Position numbers and translations under genes: made by a program. A stretch of DNA of 64,000 nucleotides from JAKPQE01 sp041397845 (GTDB lineage Bacteria > Pseudomonadota > Alphaproteobacteria > Rhizobiales > JAKPQE01), in assembly GCA_041397845.1 (NCBI GenBank), contig JAWKVW010000004.1:150289-214288 (forward strand), in the 5' to 3' direction. This document shows, in pieces, positions 36,263 to 44,140 of this stretch (the stretch's first letter is position 1; every line of letters begins with the position of its first letter). The notes beneath the pieces are model-generated. The model saw nothing but the letters and a program-made list of their open reading frames with translations. It did not search any database and was not told where the DNA came from.

Positions 36263-37040
36263 GTCCTGTTGACAAATGCCTTCGTCCAGAGGCGGATGGC
36301 GGCGATGAGGACGAAGCCGAGGTAACTGGCGGCGGTTTTGTCGTATCGCGTGGCGAGGCGGCGTGAGTTCTTGAGCTTGTTGAAGCAGCGCTCGATGCGG
36401 TTCCTGAGCGCGTAGATGTGACCGTCGATGGCGATCTGAGCCTTGCGGCAGCGGCGCGTCGGGATGATCGGGGCGATGCCACGCGCCTCCATCTCCTGGC
36501 GGATGAAATCGGCGTCATAACCGCGATCGGCGATGAGCACTTTCGGCTCGGGACCTTCGGCATCGAGTAGCGGGATGGCGCCGGTATAGTCCGAACCTTG
36601 GCCCGGCGCGATGTCGAGCGCTACGGGGAGACCGGCACCGTTGGTGCGAAGATGAATTTTGGTCGTGAAGCCACCGCGCGAGCGCCCAAGACCCTGTCTC
36701 GGAGTCCCCCCCTTGCGCCGGCGGCGCAGTGATGCGCCCGGATGATGGTGCTGTCGATCATCTGAACCGTCTCGCCGACGTCCTCGGTGTCGTTCAGCGC
36801 CTCCAGCAACAGATCCCAAAGGCCGGACAGGGTCCAGCGCCGGAATTGCCGGTAGACCGACGACCATTTGCCAAAGAAATCTGGGAGATCGCGCCATTGT
36901 GCGCCGGTTCGGGCGATCCAGAAGACGCCGTCGAGAACAAGGCGATGATCCCGCGGTCGCCGCCCGCTGTGCGCCCCGCGCGTCGTCACGAAGGGTGCGA
37001 AAAACATCCATTCCTCGTCGCTCATCAGGTCTCGAATCAA
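36220..37040 (-). CDS. IS5-family (IS427 group) transposase, OrfAB product by -1 frameshift
   Basis: The DDE transposase of the element, made by joining two overlapping frames. The first frame (37040 to 36621) gives the DUF4096 N-terminal part MIRDLMSDEEWMFFAPFVTT, FWIARTGAQWRDLPDFFGKW, VYRQFRRWTLSGLWD and the first catalytic Asp in VQMIDSTIIRAHH. A run of seven G (C7 on the plus strand at 36706-36712) is a natural -1 slippage site; after it the second frame gives GLGRSRGGFTTKIHLRTNG, VLIADRGYDADFIRQEM (second Asp) and RIERCFNKLKNSRRLATRYD (catalytic Glu). The second frame has no stop inside the element and runs 14 codons into flanking DNA, ending at 36220. Confidence 0.88.
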
Positions 37041-37112
37041 GGTCGCCTCCCTTCCGAAAGCGACTTTGAATCATCGATTCACCCGTTTGGGAATCCTATT
37101 TGTCAACAGGAC
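36263..37112 (-). mobile_element. IS5-family (IS427 group) insertion sequence, 850 bp
   Basis: The element is bounded by perfect 15-bp inverted repeats, GTCCTGTTGACAAAT at 36263-36277 and its complement ATTTGTCAACAGGAC at 37098-37112. Length and two-frame transposase match the IS427 group. The immediate flanks (CTGA on the left, CTAG on the right) do not form an exact target duplication, so the target site may have changed or one flank may have been rearranged. Confidence 0.9.
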
Positions 37113-38048
37113 CTAGACACGATGCAATTCTGCTTTCCAGACTGGCACACGAAAGATTTGATCGCCTGACTGGTACCGACCCGACACAGCGGGCCACATG
37201 ATACCTTCAGCCAGGCTATTGGATAGAATTGGCCAGTGGATAGAGAACTGCGGTGCAAAAAGACATTCAAAAAATGGAGCCATAAATACTTGGCGTATGC
37301 CAACGATCCCAAATCACGGCGAGGTGCCGAAGGGCCTGGGCGTGAACGGGGCGAAGATCCGTGAAGCAATCAAGGAGTCTGGCGCTCACGACGGAAGCAC
37401 TGTCTGCCTACGTTCTTTTTTCATCCGGGCGCGCAAGTGGCTAATGGCGTCCCACTCTATTTGATCAATTTGAACACCTTGGCAATCAAGTGCTATCAAA
37501 AAGGCTTGGCTTTTGATCCGGCGGACACGTGGCACACCCTGAGCGATGAGCTTGACGATTCCTTCAGAAGTTGAAAACGACTTAATTTCAGGTCTATATT
37601 TCAAAAAATAACACGTGCTCACTATTTAAAACACAATTCGTTTGAATTATTATTACAATCAACCAAAATAGCCCCGAAAAAACAGAATAATCACCACACT
37701 CATCTGCCAGAGCATTCCCTTGCAACTGGCAGGCGGTTTTGCCGTTTTCGGCAGCGCCGTTCGCGGTCGGCGGGTCGCCGGCGTCGTTGCTGGTCCCTGA
37801 CCACGGCCGTCCGGCACGAGCACTTCTGCTTTTCCCGGAGTCGCCCCATCTCTCTGCTCGTTGTTTTTTACGCATTTTCCGGACGGAGAAGCGGTTCACA
37901 CTTTTTCCCGGAAATGCGCTAGGATCGCGGCCGGCGGGCGCCGGGTCACCGGCCGGCCCAGGCCCGGCAAGGGGCCGAACCGGGTCTGACGGCCGGCCTT
38001 TTCCCGGGGCTTCGTTCGCGAACATCGACAGCCGAAGGCAGAGGCGGA
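37113..38048. other. Unrecognised degraded coding sequence right of the IS element
   Basis: No intact gene. Fragments on the plus strand include DTMQFCFPDWHTKDLIA (ends 37169) directly after the element, a stretch near 37325-37400 with KIREAIKESGAHD, and GVPLYLINLNTLAIKCYQKG followed by LAFDPADTWHTLSDELDDSF (about 37447-37577, own stop). The last vaguely recalls the end of a GNAT acetyltransferase, but this is weak. 37600-37700 is AT-rich; from 37740 GC content rises again without a visible gene. Confidence 0.4.
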
Positions 38049-38728
38049 ATGAGCGATTGCAGGTGCCGCCATTGCCGTCGCGCTGGGACTGGCATGGCGC
38101 TACGGCTATTTCGGGCTGGCGGTCGACAACGCGCTGACGGCTGCGGACATCGAGGCGATCGACAGGCTCGGCGTCGAGGCGCACTGCGCCGTCGATGGCA
38201 GGAGCTTCGAGGACGAAGTCGCCTGCCTCAGGCAAATCCAGGCCGCCGTTCAGGCGATTGGCGGAAAGGCCTGTGCCTCGGCATGGGACACGATCGAGCC
38301 CGCCGAATTCCTGCGGCGCGGCCATGGCTGCTGTTTCGACCGGGCGCGCTTCATCGAGAAGGCGGCGCGGCATTACGGCTTTCAGACGCGGCATGTCTTT
38401 CTGATCGAGCCGCGGAATTCAGCTCCTTGCTGAATTTGCTGCCGCTCGGACAACGCACGCACGGCGACGAGCGAAATCCTGACGTCGCGCGGCTGGATGG
38501 GTGTCATTCGAACAAGCCATTCATCCTCGTCGACGACCAGACGCCCTCCACCTACAAGGCGGAACTGCTGAAGGCCGAGTCGACAAGAAACTCGTGCCGC
38601 ACACGTTTTTCAGCGGCAGGCCGGACGTCATCTACGGGCTTTATTCCCGCCACGGCATGTTCCATGGCGCAAAGCTGCCGGGTCCGGAATTCGTCTATTC
38701 CGAATTGCTCGAAAACTTCGGGGAATAG
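38049..38728 (+). pseudogene. Transglutaminase-like (papain-fold) protein, frame broken
   Basis: The ATG at 38049 gives only a few codons before a frame change; then comes an N-terminal helix AIAVALGLAWRYGYFGLAVD, a region with SWDTIEPAEF-like sequence, and the putative catalytic Cys in RRGHGCCFDRARFIEKAARH followed by YGFQTRHVFLIEP. After another shift HATSEILTSRGWMGVHSNKP (catalytic His) and FILVDDQ (Asp) follow, and a third shift leads to HTFFSGRPDVIYGLYSRHGM and a stop at 38728. The Cys/His/Asp order is that of transglutaminase-like proteins. At least three indels leave it non-functional as written. Function unknown. Confidence 0.55.
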
Positions 38729-38862
38729 GAATTTTCACCGGCAAGGCCCCTCCCCCGATGTCGCGGATTGGTCGGGACGGAAGGTTTCGCTATATCCTCG
38801 ACCAGACAACCATCGTTTCGGGCCGCACGCGCCGCCGACGGCGCCGGGAGAGGAGCTTTCCG

Positions 38863-39999
38863 ATGCACAGGATCACCATCGTCGGCAGCGGATTTGGCGG
38901 GCTCACCGCCGTTCGCGAGCTGCGCCGGCGCGGCACCACGGCCGAGATCACGCTCGTCTCGCCGAAGGCCGAGTTCGTCTTCCTGCCGTCGCTGATCTGG
39001 ATTCCGTCTGGGGTCCGCACCGGGCGCGACATCACGCTCGACCTTGCCGGCTTTTTCGCGCGCCATGGCGTGCGCCATGTGGCGGCGAGCGTCACGGGCG
39101 TGCGCGACGGCGGGCGCATTCTCGAGACGACGGCGGGCGAATTCGAGAATGACGGGCTGATCATTGCCAGCGGCGGGCGCTTCATCAAGAAGCTGCCGGG
39201 CATCGAGCACGCGCTGACGCTCTGCGAGGGCGTTGCCGCGGCCGAGAAGATCAAGGCGCGCATCGACGCGATGGAGAGCGGCAGCATCGCCTTCGGCTTT
39301 GCCGGCAATCCGAAGGACGCGCAGGCGGTGCGCGGCGGGCCGATGTTCGAGCTGATGTTCGGCGTCGATACCTATCTCCGGCGACAGGGCAAGCGCGACC
39401 GGATCACGCTCAAGTTCTTCAGCCCGGCGCCGCGCCCCGGCATCCGCCTCGGCGAGAAGACCTACAACGGCATCTTGCGACGGATCAAGAAACAGGGCAT
39501 CGAGATCGCCAGCCTCGGCGTCAAGCTCGCCCGTTTCGAGGCCGACAAGGTGGTGACCGAGGATGGCGAGTTCGGCGCCGACCTCATCCTGTTCATGCCC
39601 GGCCTCACCGGCCCGGCCTGGATCGAGAACACCGGGCTGCCGCGCTCGGAGGGCGGCATGATCGAGGCCGACGAGTTCGCCCGCGTCGAGGGTTTCCCGC
39701 GCACCTATGTCGTCGGCGACAGCGGCCATTTCCCGGATTCGCCCGACTGGGCGCCGAAGCAGGCGCACATGGCCGACCTGCAGGCAAAGGCGGCGGCGGC
39801 AAACCTTCTTCTCGAGCTCGAAGGCCTGCAGCCGGAAGAACGCTTCCGCTGGGAGCTGATCTGCATCATCGACACGGTGGACAAGGGCATCATGGTCTAC
39901 CGCGATGCCAGGCGGCTGATCCTGCTGCCGGCCTCGCGCATGTTCCACTGGGCGAAGCGCTTCTTCGAGCGGCATTACCTGAAGGAATTCCGGAGCTGA
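38863..39999 (+). CDS. FAD-dependent pyridine nucleotide-disulfide oxidoreductase (SQR / NDH-2-like)
   Basis: A 378-aa flavoprotein. The N-terminal FAD motif is ITIVGSGFGGLTAVRELRRR, the second FAD-contact motif is RTYVVGDSGHFPDSPDW, and a SPKAEFVFLPSLIWIP segment follows the pattern of sulfide:quinone reductase-like proteins. The C-terminus (MFHWAKRFFERHYLKEFR) is amphipathic and could bind the membrane, as in NDH-2 and SQR. The Cys triad of true SQRs is not evident (only one or two Cys), so sulfide oxidation is not supported. AGGAG precedes the ATG at 38863. Confidence 0.82.
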   Translation: MHRITIVGSGFGGLTAVRELRRRGTTAEITLVSPKAEFVFLPSLIWIPSGVRTGRDITLDLAGFFARHGVRHVAASVTGVRDGGRILETTAGEFENDGLIIASGGRFIKKLPGIEHALTLCEGVAAAEKIKARIDAMESGSIAFGFAGNPKDAQAVRGGPMFELMFGVDTYLRRQGKRDRITLKFFSPAPRPGIRLGEKTYNGILRRIKKQGIEIASLGVKLARFEADKVVTEDGEFGADLILFMPGLTGPAWIENTGLPRSEGGMIEADEFARVEGFPRTYVVGDSGHFPDSPDWAPKQAHMADLQAKAAAANLLLELEGLQPEERFRWELICIIDTVDKGIMVYRDARRLILLPASRMFHWAKRFFERHYLKEFRS

Positions 40000-40015
40000 G
40001 ACCTGGCGGGGCGCC

Positions 40016-40489
40016 TCACTTGCCCTCATCGACATAGTCGAGCGGCAGGGCGGTGGTGAACTTGATCTGCTCCATGGCGAAGGACGAGCTGACGTCGGAC
40101 AGCTCCACCCGCGATATGAGGCGCTTGTAGAAGCGGTCATAAGCCTCGATGTCGGGCACGACGACGCGCAGCAGGTAGTCGATCTGGCCGCTCATGCGGT
40201 AGAACTCGACGACCTCGGGAAACTCGTCGACGGCTGCGGCGAAGCGCTCCAGCCAGTCGCCGACATGCTTGTTGGTGGTGACCGAGACAAAGACGGTCAC
40301 CTTGGCGTTGACCTTTTTCTGATTGAGCAGGGCAACGCGTTTCTCGATGACGCCGTCCTCCTCGAGCTTCTGGATGCGGCGCCAGCAGGGCGTCGTCGAC
40401 AGGCCGACCTTGCGGGCGATCTCGGCGACGGGCAGCGTCGCGTCATGCTGCAGGATATCGAGGATGCGGCGGTCGATGCGGTCGATCAT
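40016..40489 (-). CDS. Lrp/AsnC-family transcriptional regulator
   Basis: A 157-aa feast/famine regulator. The N-terminal helix-turn-helix is RRILDILQHDATLPVAEIAR plus KVGLSTTPCWRRIQKLEEDG, and the C-terminal RAM ligand-binding domain follows (VVEFYRMSGQIDYLLRVVVP). The open frame continues upstream through repeat-rich intergenic DNA; the ATG at 40489 begins the conserved protein. Target genes are not identifiable; it is convergent with the flavoprotein gene. Confidence 0.92.
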   Translation of the reverse strand: MIDRIDRRILDILQHDATLPVAEIARKVGLSTTPCWRRIQKLEEDGVIEKRVALLNQKKVNAKVTVFVSVTTNKHVGDWLERFAAAVDEFPEVVEFYRMSGQIDYLLRVVVPDIEAYDRFYKRLISRVELSDVSSSFAMEQIKFTTALPLDYVDEGK

Positions 40490-41468
40490 GGGGCAAATCC
40501 GGACGAAGCCACAGGTTCTGGCGGAAGGATATTGCTCGAAAGAAGAAATTTCCACCTGATATTGGAAAATTCTTCCAGAGCGATCGCCGGGCTGGCAGGG
40601 TGTTTTGGCCCGGAGGGCGTAACGCACCATCGCTGTCCGGGCCATCGGTGCGTTACGCTGCGCCAACGCACCCTGCGTCTGCCGGGTGGTGCACTGATTT
40701 GACCGGCGGTCATCCTGTACGCCGAACCTCCATGGGCCGGGCAGAGCCTTTCCGGGAATTCGGTCCAGGCCCTCGCCCCCTTGGGGAGAGGGTGGCCGCG
40801 CAGCGGCCGGGTGAGGGGATTTGGACGGCCGCGATGGGTGTATATCGGCGCCGCAACACCTCTGGCCTCTGCCAACGCTTTGACAACCGTCAAGCGAAGC
40901 TCCGGCACCCTCTCCTGAAGGGCGAGGGACGGGGCCGCGGTCGCTGGCACAGCCTGCATTTGCAACGGCCTGCCATGGTCTCGGCATCCCGAGCCTGACC
41001 GAGAACGTGCTTATCCAGAGAGAGCCCTGCCAGAAAGAACTCAACTGGAAAAAACCCGACTGCCAGGCATGCAGCGCCCCTCGCCCCAGCGGGGAGGGAC
41101 AGGACATGGCGACTTCGCGAAGTCGAAAGACGCTCAGGCAGACTTGGATAGAGGGGTGACGACACCAGTGCTGAGTATCACCTCACCCGGCTCTGCTAAC
41201 GCTTGACGAACCGTCAAGGCGAAATACGGCATCCCTCTCGAAGGGCGAGGGATCGCGCCGCAGGTGGCGCTGACCTACCGAACCGGCCAACGCTCTCCTG
41301 AGGGCGAGGACCGCGCCGCGGGTGGCGTGGCGTTTGCCGAGCTGGCCAGCATGCAGGGTGCGATAGCGTCAGCGTATCGCACCGGGCGAGGGCTGCTCTG
41401 GTGGTGCGTTACGTTGCGCCAACGCACCCTGGCGCATCGGGCTGACGGCGTGGGTCCGGCTCGACACT
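40490..41468. repeat. Gene-free region with several families of intergenic repeats
   Basis: Nearly 1 kb without a gene. Family 1 is GGTGCGTTACGCTGCGCC followed by AACGCACCCTG, at 40647-40675 and 41403-41431 (one mismatch in 29), with 8-bp hairpin arms GGTGCGTT/AACGCACC; an inverted part-copy lies at 40617-40630. Family 2 is a roughly 80-bp unit at about 40857-40940 and 41180-41262 (CTCTGCCAACGCTTTGAC... / CTCTGCTAACGCTTGACG..., ending CGAAGGGCGAGGG-like), with a third partial copy at 41287-41330. There are also CCCTCGCC/GGGGAGAGGG palindromes (40770-40815, 41078-41100). No open frame here looks protein-coding. Confidence 0.75.
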
Positions 41469-42095
41469 TCAACCGGTGACGAGGCGGCGGACTTCGGCGC
41501 GCAGCACCGGCAGAACCTCGGTCTCGAACCAGGGGTTCCGCTTCAGCCAGGCACTGTTGCGCCAGGAGGGGTGCGGCAGGGGCAGGCGACGTGGCCGGGC
41601 GTCGCTCTCGAAGATGTCGCGCCAGCCGGCGACGGTCTCGGTCAGCGAGCGGCCGCGCGCCGGGCCGAGGTGGTAGTCCTGGGCATACTGGCCGACGGTC
41701 AGGATCAGCTCGAGCTGCGGCATGGCGGCAAAGACGCGGTCATGCCAGGTGGCGCGGCATTCGCGGCGCGGCGGCAGGTCGCCGCCCTTGGCGTCATTGC
41801 CGGGAAAGCAGAACCCCATCGGCACGAAGGAAAGGCGGGCGCGATCGTAGAACTCGTCGCGGCTGACGCCCATCCAGTCGCGCAGCCGATCGCCGGAGGC
41901 GTCGTCAAACGGCAGGCCGGAGGCGTAGACGCGCGTCCCCGGAGCCTGGCCGCAGACGCAGATGCGCGCCGTTGCCGACAGGAACGCCACCGGCCGCGGC
42001 TCGTGCGGCAGCGGCCTGCCGGCCGGCGCGTCACGGCAGATGCGGCAGGCGGCGATTTCCCCGGCAAGGGTCTCGATGTCCGACGCTGCCGTCAT
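41469..42095 (-). CDS. Uracil-DNA glycosylase superfamily protein
   Basis: A 208-aa protein of the UDG superfamily (PF03167 type). Motif 1 is ICVCGQAPGTRVYASGLPF with DDASGDRLRDWMG, then FYDRARLSFVPMGFCFPG, LILTVGQYAQDYH and motif 2 LPLPHPSWRN. N-terminal Cys residues (ACRICRD) may be part of a zinc or cluster site but are too few for a typical Fe-S UDG. The start ATG overlaps the stop of the Met/Gly-rich gene (ATGA), suggesting co-translation. The true role could be DNA repair or an uncharacterised branch. Confidence 0.85.
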   Translation of the reverse strand: MTAASDIETLAGEIAACRICRDAPAGRPLPHEPRPVAFLSATARICVCGQAPGTRVYASGLPFDDASGDRLRDWMGVSRDEFYDRARLSFVPMGFCFPGNDAKGGDLPPRRECRATWHDRVFAAMPQLELILTVGQYAQDYHLGPARGRSLTETVAGWRDIFESDARPRRLPLPHPSWRNSAWLKRNPWFETEVLPVLRAEVRRLVTG

Positions 42096-42649
42096 CTCGC
42101 CTCGAAGACGGGACGGAAGGCCGGCGAAGCGACGGTCACGCGGATGGCGTCGGGACGGTCGGGCGCGGCGGCAAAGATCGCGGTGTCGCCCTCGATCCGC
42201 CAGGCGGCCTCGTGGCGCTCGGGCGGCTCGCCGACCATTGTCGCCACACGGTAACAGGCAGGCCGGGCAACGACCGGCGCCTGCCACATCGCCGTCGAGG
42301 CACTCCAGCTCGAACCCGACATGCCGTTCATGCCGTTCATGCCGTTCATGCCGAACATTCCCCACATGCCGCCCATACCACTCATGCCACCCATGCCGGG
42401 CGGCACCGGGATCGGCGGCAGGCCGCCCATTCCGCCCATGCCGAAGGCGGTCGCGACATTGTCGAACTTCGCCATGACGGCGCCGTCCGGCTCGCGCAGG
42501 ATGGCGACAGTTGCCGCACCGGCGCCGGCAAAGGCGATGTTGAACCCCAACGGCGCGCCGGCGGGCGCACAGACCAGTGGGGCGGCAAGTGTTGTGTCGG
42601 CCATCGCGATCATGATCATTGCGGCCATCGCCGGCAGCTTCCAGCGCAT
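42092..42649 (-). CDS. Exported Met/Gly-rich protein of unknown function
   Basis: A 185-aa protein with a signal peptide (MRWKLPAMAAMIMIAMADTT, cleavage near LAA). Residues about 70-103 are low-complexity repeats (GMGGMGG, then MSGMGGMWGMFGMNGMNGMN), with flanking ordered sequence on both sides (NIAFAGAGAATVAILREPDG; WRIEGDTAIFAAAPDRPDAI). Methionine-rich exported segments can bind Cu(I), but no other copper gene is near, so this is only a possibility. The start ATG 42649 has GGAGAACGGCG upstream. It overlaps the UDG-like gene by four bases. Confidence 0.7.
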   Translation of the reverse strand: MRWKLPAMAAMIMIAMADTTLAAPLVCAPAGAPLGFNIAFAGAGAATVAILREPDGAVMAKFDNVATAFGMGGMGGLPPIPVPPGMGGMSGMGGMWGMFGMNGMNGMNGMSGSSWSASTAMWQAPVVARPACYRVATMVGEPPERHEAAWRIEGDTAIFAAAPDRPDAIRVTVASPAFRPVFEAR

Positions 42650-42758
42650 CGCCGTTCTCCCTTTCAAAAACGCCCCTTCGCCCAAGCAGATCCTACGCCT
42701 TTGCTGGCCGCGGACCGACCGGCGTTCGGTCACATGACGAAGTGTCGGGCGCAACACG

Positions 42759-43370
42759 TCAGGCGGCGGCGCTTGGCCGGGCCGAAACCTCGTCATACCA
42801 GCGGCGCAGATGGGCGAGGTCCTCGGGCAGGGCAATCTTGGCGGCGCGCATGAAATCGACCGCGACGAGCAGCGTGATGTCGGCGACGGTAAACCGGTCG
42901 CCGGCAACGAAGCGGCGGCCGGCAAGCTCCCGGTCGAGCCAGGCAAGCTGGTCGAGGGTGCGGGTGCGATTGACGCCGGCCCAGTCGGCGACCTGCGGCA
43001 CCTCGTGACTGGCCATGCCGGGATGGCCGTGACGGAACACCGCCGAGACATTGGCAAAGACGCCGAACTCGACAAAGCGCTGCCACATCTCGACACGGGC
43101 GCGCTCGAGCGGATCGGCGCCGAAGAGATTGGGCTCGGGATGCAGCTCCTCGACATAGCGGCAGATCGCCATCGTCTCGGCGATCGGCGTGCCGTCGTCG
43201 AGGACGAGCACGGGCACCTGGCGCTGCGGATTGATCGAGGTGAAGCGCTCGCCGCGATGCTCCATCTTGCCGAGATCGACCATCTCGCTCTCGATCTTCA
43301 ATCCCTTCTCGGCGAGGAAGATCCGCACGCGGCGCGGGTTCGGCGCCTTGACCGCATCGAGCAGCTTCAT
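42759..43370 (-). CDS. Glutathione S-transferase
   Basis: A 203-aa cytoplasmic GST. The N-terminal thioredoxin-like domain (residues 1-80) contains KAPNPRRVRIFLAEKGLKIE, cis-Pro motif INPQRQVPVLVLDDG and glutathione-binding IAETMAICRYVEE; the helical C-terminal domain carries the N-capping motif AGDRFTVADITLLVAVDF. A Ser/Asn rather than Cys sits at the usual active position. Substrate unknown. Confidence 0.92.
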   Translation of the reverse strand: MKLLDAVKAPNPRRVRIFLAEKGLKIESEMVDLGKMEHRGERFTSINPQRQVPVLVLDDGTPIAETMAICRYVEELHPEPNLFGADPLERARVEMWQRFVEFGVFANVSAVFRHGHPGMASHEVPQVADWAGVNRTRTLDQLAWLDRELAGRRFVAGDRFTVADITLLVAVDFMRAAKIALPEDLAHLRRWYDEVSARPSAAA

Positions 43371-43472
43371 CGTTTCCGTTCCTCCTTGCTCAGCCCGTTA
43401 CCGCCACTCGACCATGGGCCGGGGTGCGGCGCAAGGGCGCAGCCGACCAGAATTGCCGATCAGAATTGTCCA

Positions 43473-43964
43473 TCAGAATTCGGGCATCATGTCGCCATGC
43501 ATGGTGCGCCAGTCGCGCGGGCGCTCGAAGGTTCCCTGCCAGAGCCCGAGCCGTTCTGCCTCGGCCTCGGCTTCCTCGGCCGCGTAGTCACCATAGGCAA
43601 TGGCCCAGCCGGCGCGGACCTGGGCGGCATTGATGTCCGTCTCGCCGACGCGGCAGCGGGCCAGAACGCGGTCGAACCTGTCCCGGCTGGTGCCGGTGCA
43701 GGTGATCTCGCGGCCGGCGATGATGCGGGCGAGATGGGCTTTCGATTCGCGGCCGCAGGGCCATTCCTTGCCGTCGCGAAAGCAGGTCTGGGCCAGCTCC
43801 GGCGCGTCGATGCCCTCAAGCCGAATGCGCTCCTCGCCGATGCGGAAGCTGTCGCCATCGCCAGCGCTCACCCGGCCGACGATGTCCGGCCCGGCCTTTT
43901 CGCGCAGCAGGAAATTGACCAGCAGCAAAGCGGCGATGAGACCGGCCGTTGCCCAGAAGTTCAT
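43473..43964 (-). CDS. Membrane-anchored thermonuclease (SNase-like) family protein
   Basis: A 163-aa protein with one N-terminal helix (TAGLIAALLLVNFLL) followed by a staphylococcal nuclease-like domain: VGRVSAGDGDSFRIG, IRLEGIDAPELAQTC, KAHLARIIAGREITC and DRFDRVLARC. The key Arg and Asp/Glu residues of the fold are present. An upstream ATG at 44030 is possible, but the codons between (GTT AAC AAA CGA CTA AGA) are unlike this genome, so the ATG at 43964 with CAGGCGCAAC before it is preferred. Confidence 0.85.
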   Translation of the reverse strand: MNFWATAGLIAALLLVNFLLREKAGPDIVGRVSAGDGDSFRIGEERIRLEGIDAPELAQTCFRDGKEWPCGRESKAHLARIIAGREITCTGTSRDRFDRVLARCRVGETDINAAQVRAGWAIAYGDYAAEEAEAEAERLGLWQGTFERPRDWRTMHGDMMPEF

Positions 43965-44022
43965 GTTGCGCCTGGCAAAATCGCCGCCGCGGCGGCGCGG
44001 GCCCGATTGTCTTAGTCGTTTG

Positions 44023-44030
44023 TTAACCAT
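44023..44030. promoter_or_regulatory. CtrA-type half-site TTAACCAT
   Basis: TTAACCAT lies about 110 bases upstream of a sensor kinase gene and 59 bases upstream of the nuclease gene. The octamer is the known CtrA half-site of alphaproteobacteria; chance occurrence in an AT-richer gap is possible. Confidence 0.4.
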
Positions 44031-44140
44031 GTTCTTGAGGTTGTTCTTAAGCCTTATCGGCAAAAACTTGCGGGTCACGCATTCGCCAAGCGGTGCGCGG
44101 GCCGCGGACATATTGAGGGAAGTTCCGGAGTTCCATCGCG

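Noticed and set aside
36263..37112. Exact target-site duplication of the IS element
   Set aside because: The flanking bases CTGA and CTAG differ, so no duplication can be claimed.
38863..39999. Sulfide:quinone oxidoreductase
   Set aside because: The fold fits, but the Cys residues needed for sulfide oxidation are not evident.
40490..41468. CRISPR array
   Set aside because: Repeats are few, of unequal length and spacing, diverged, and there are no cas genes.
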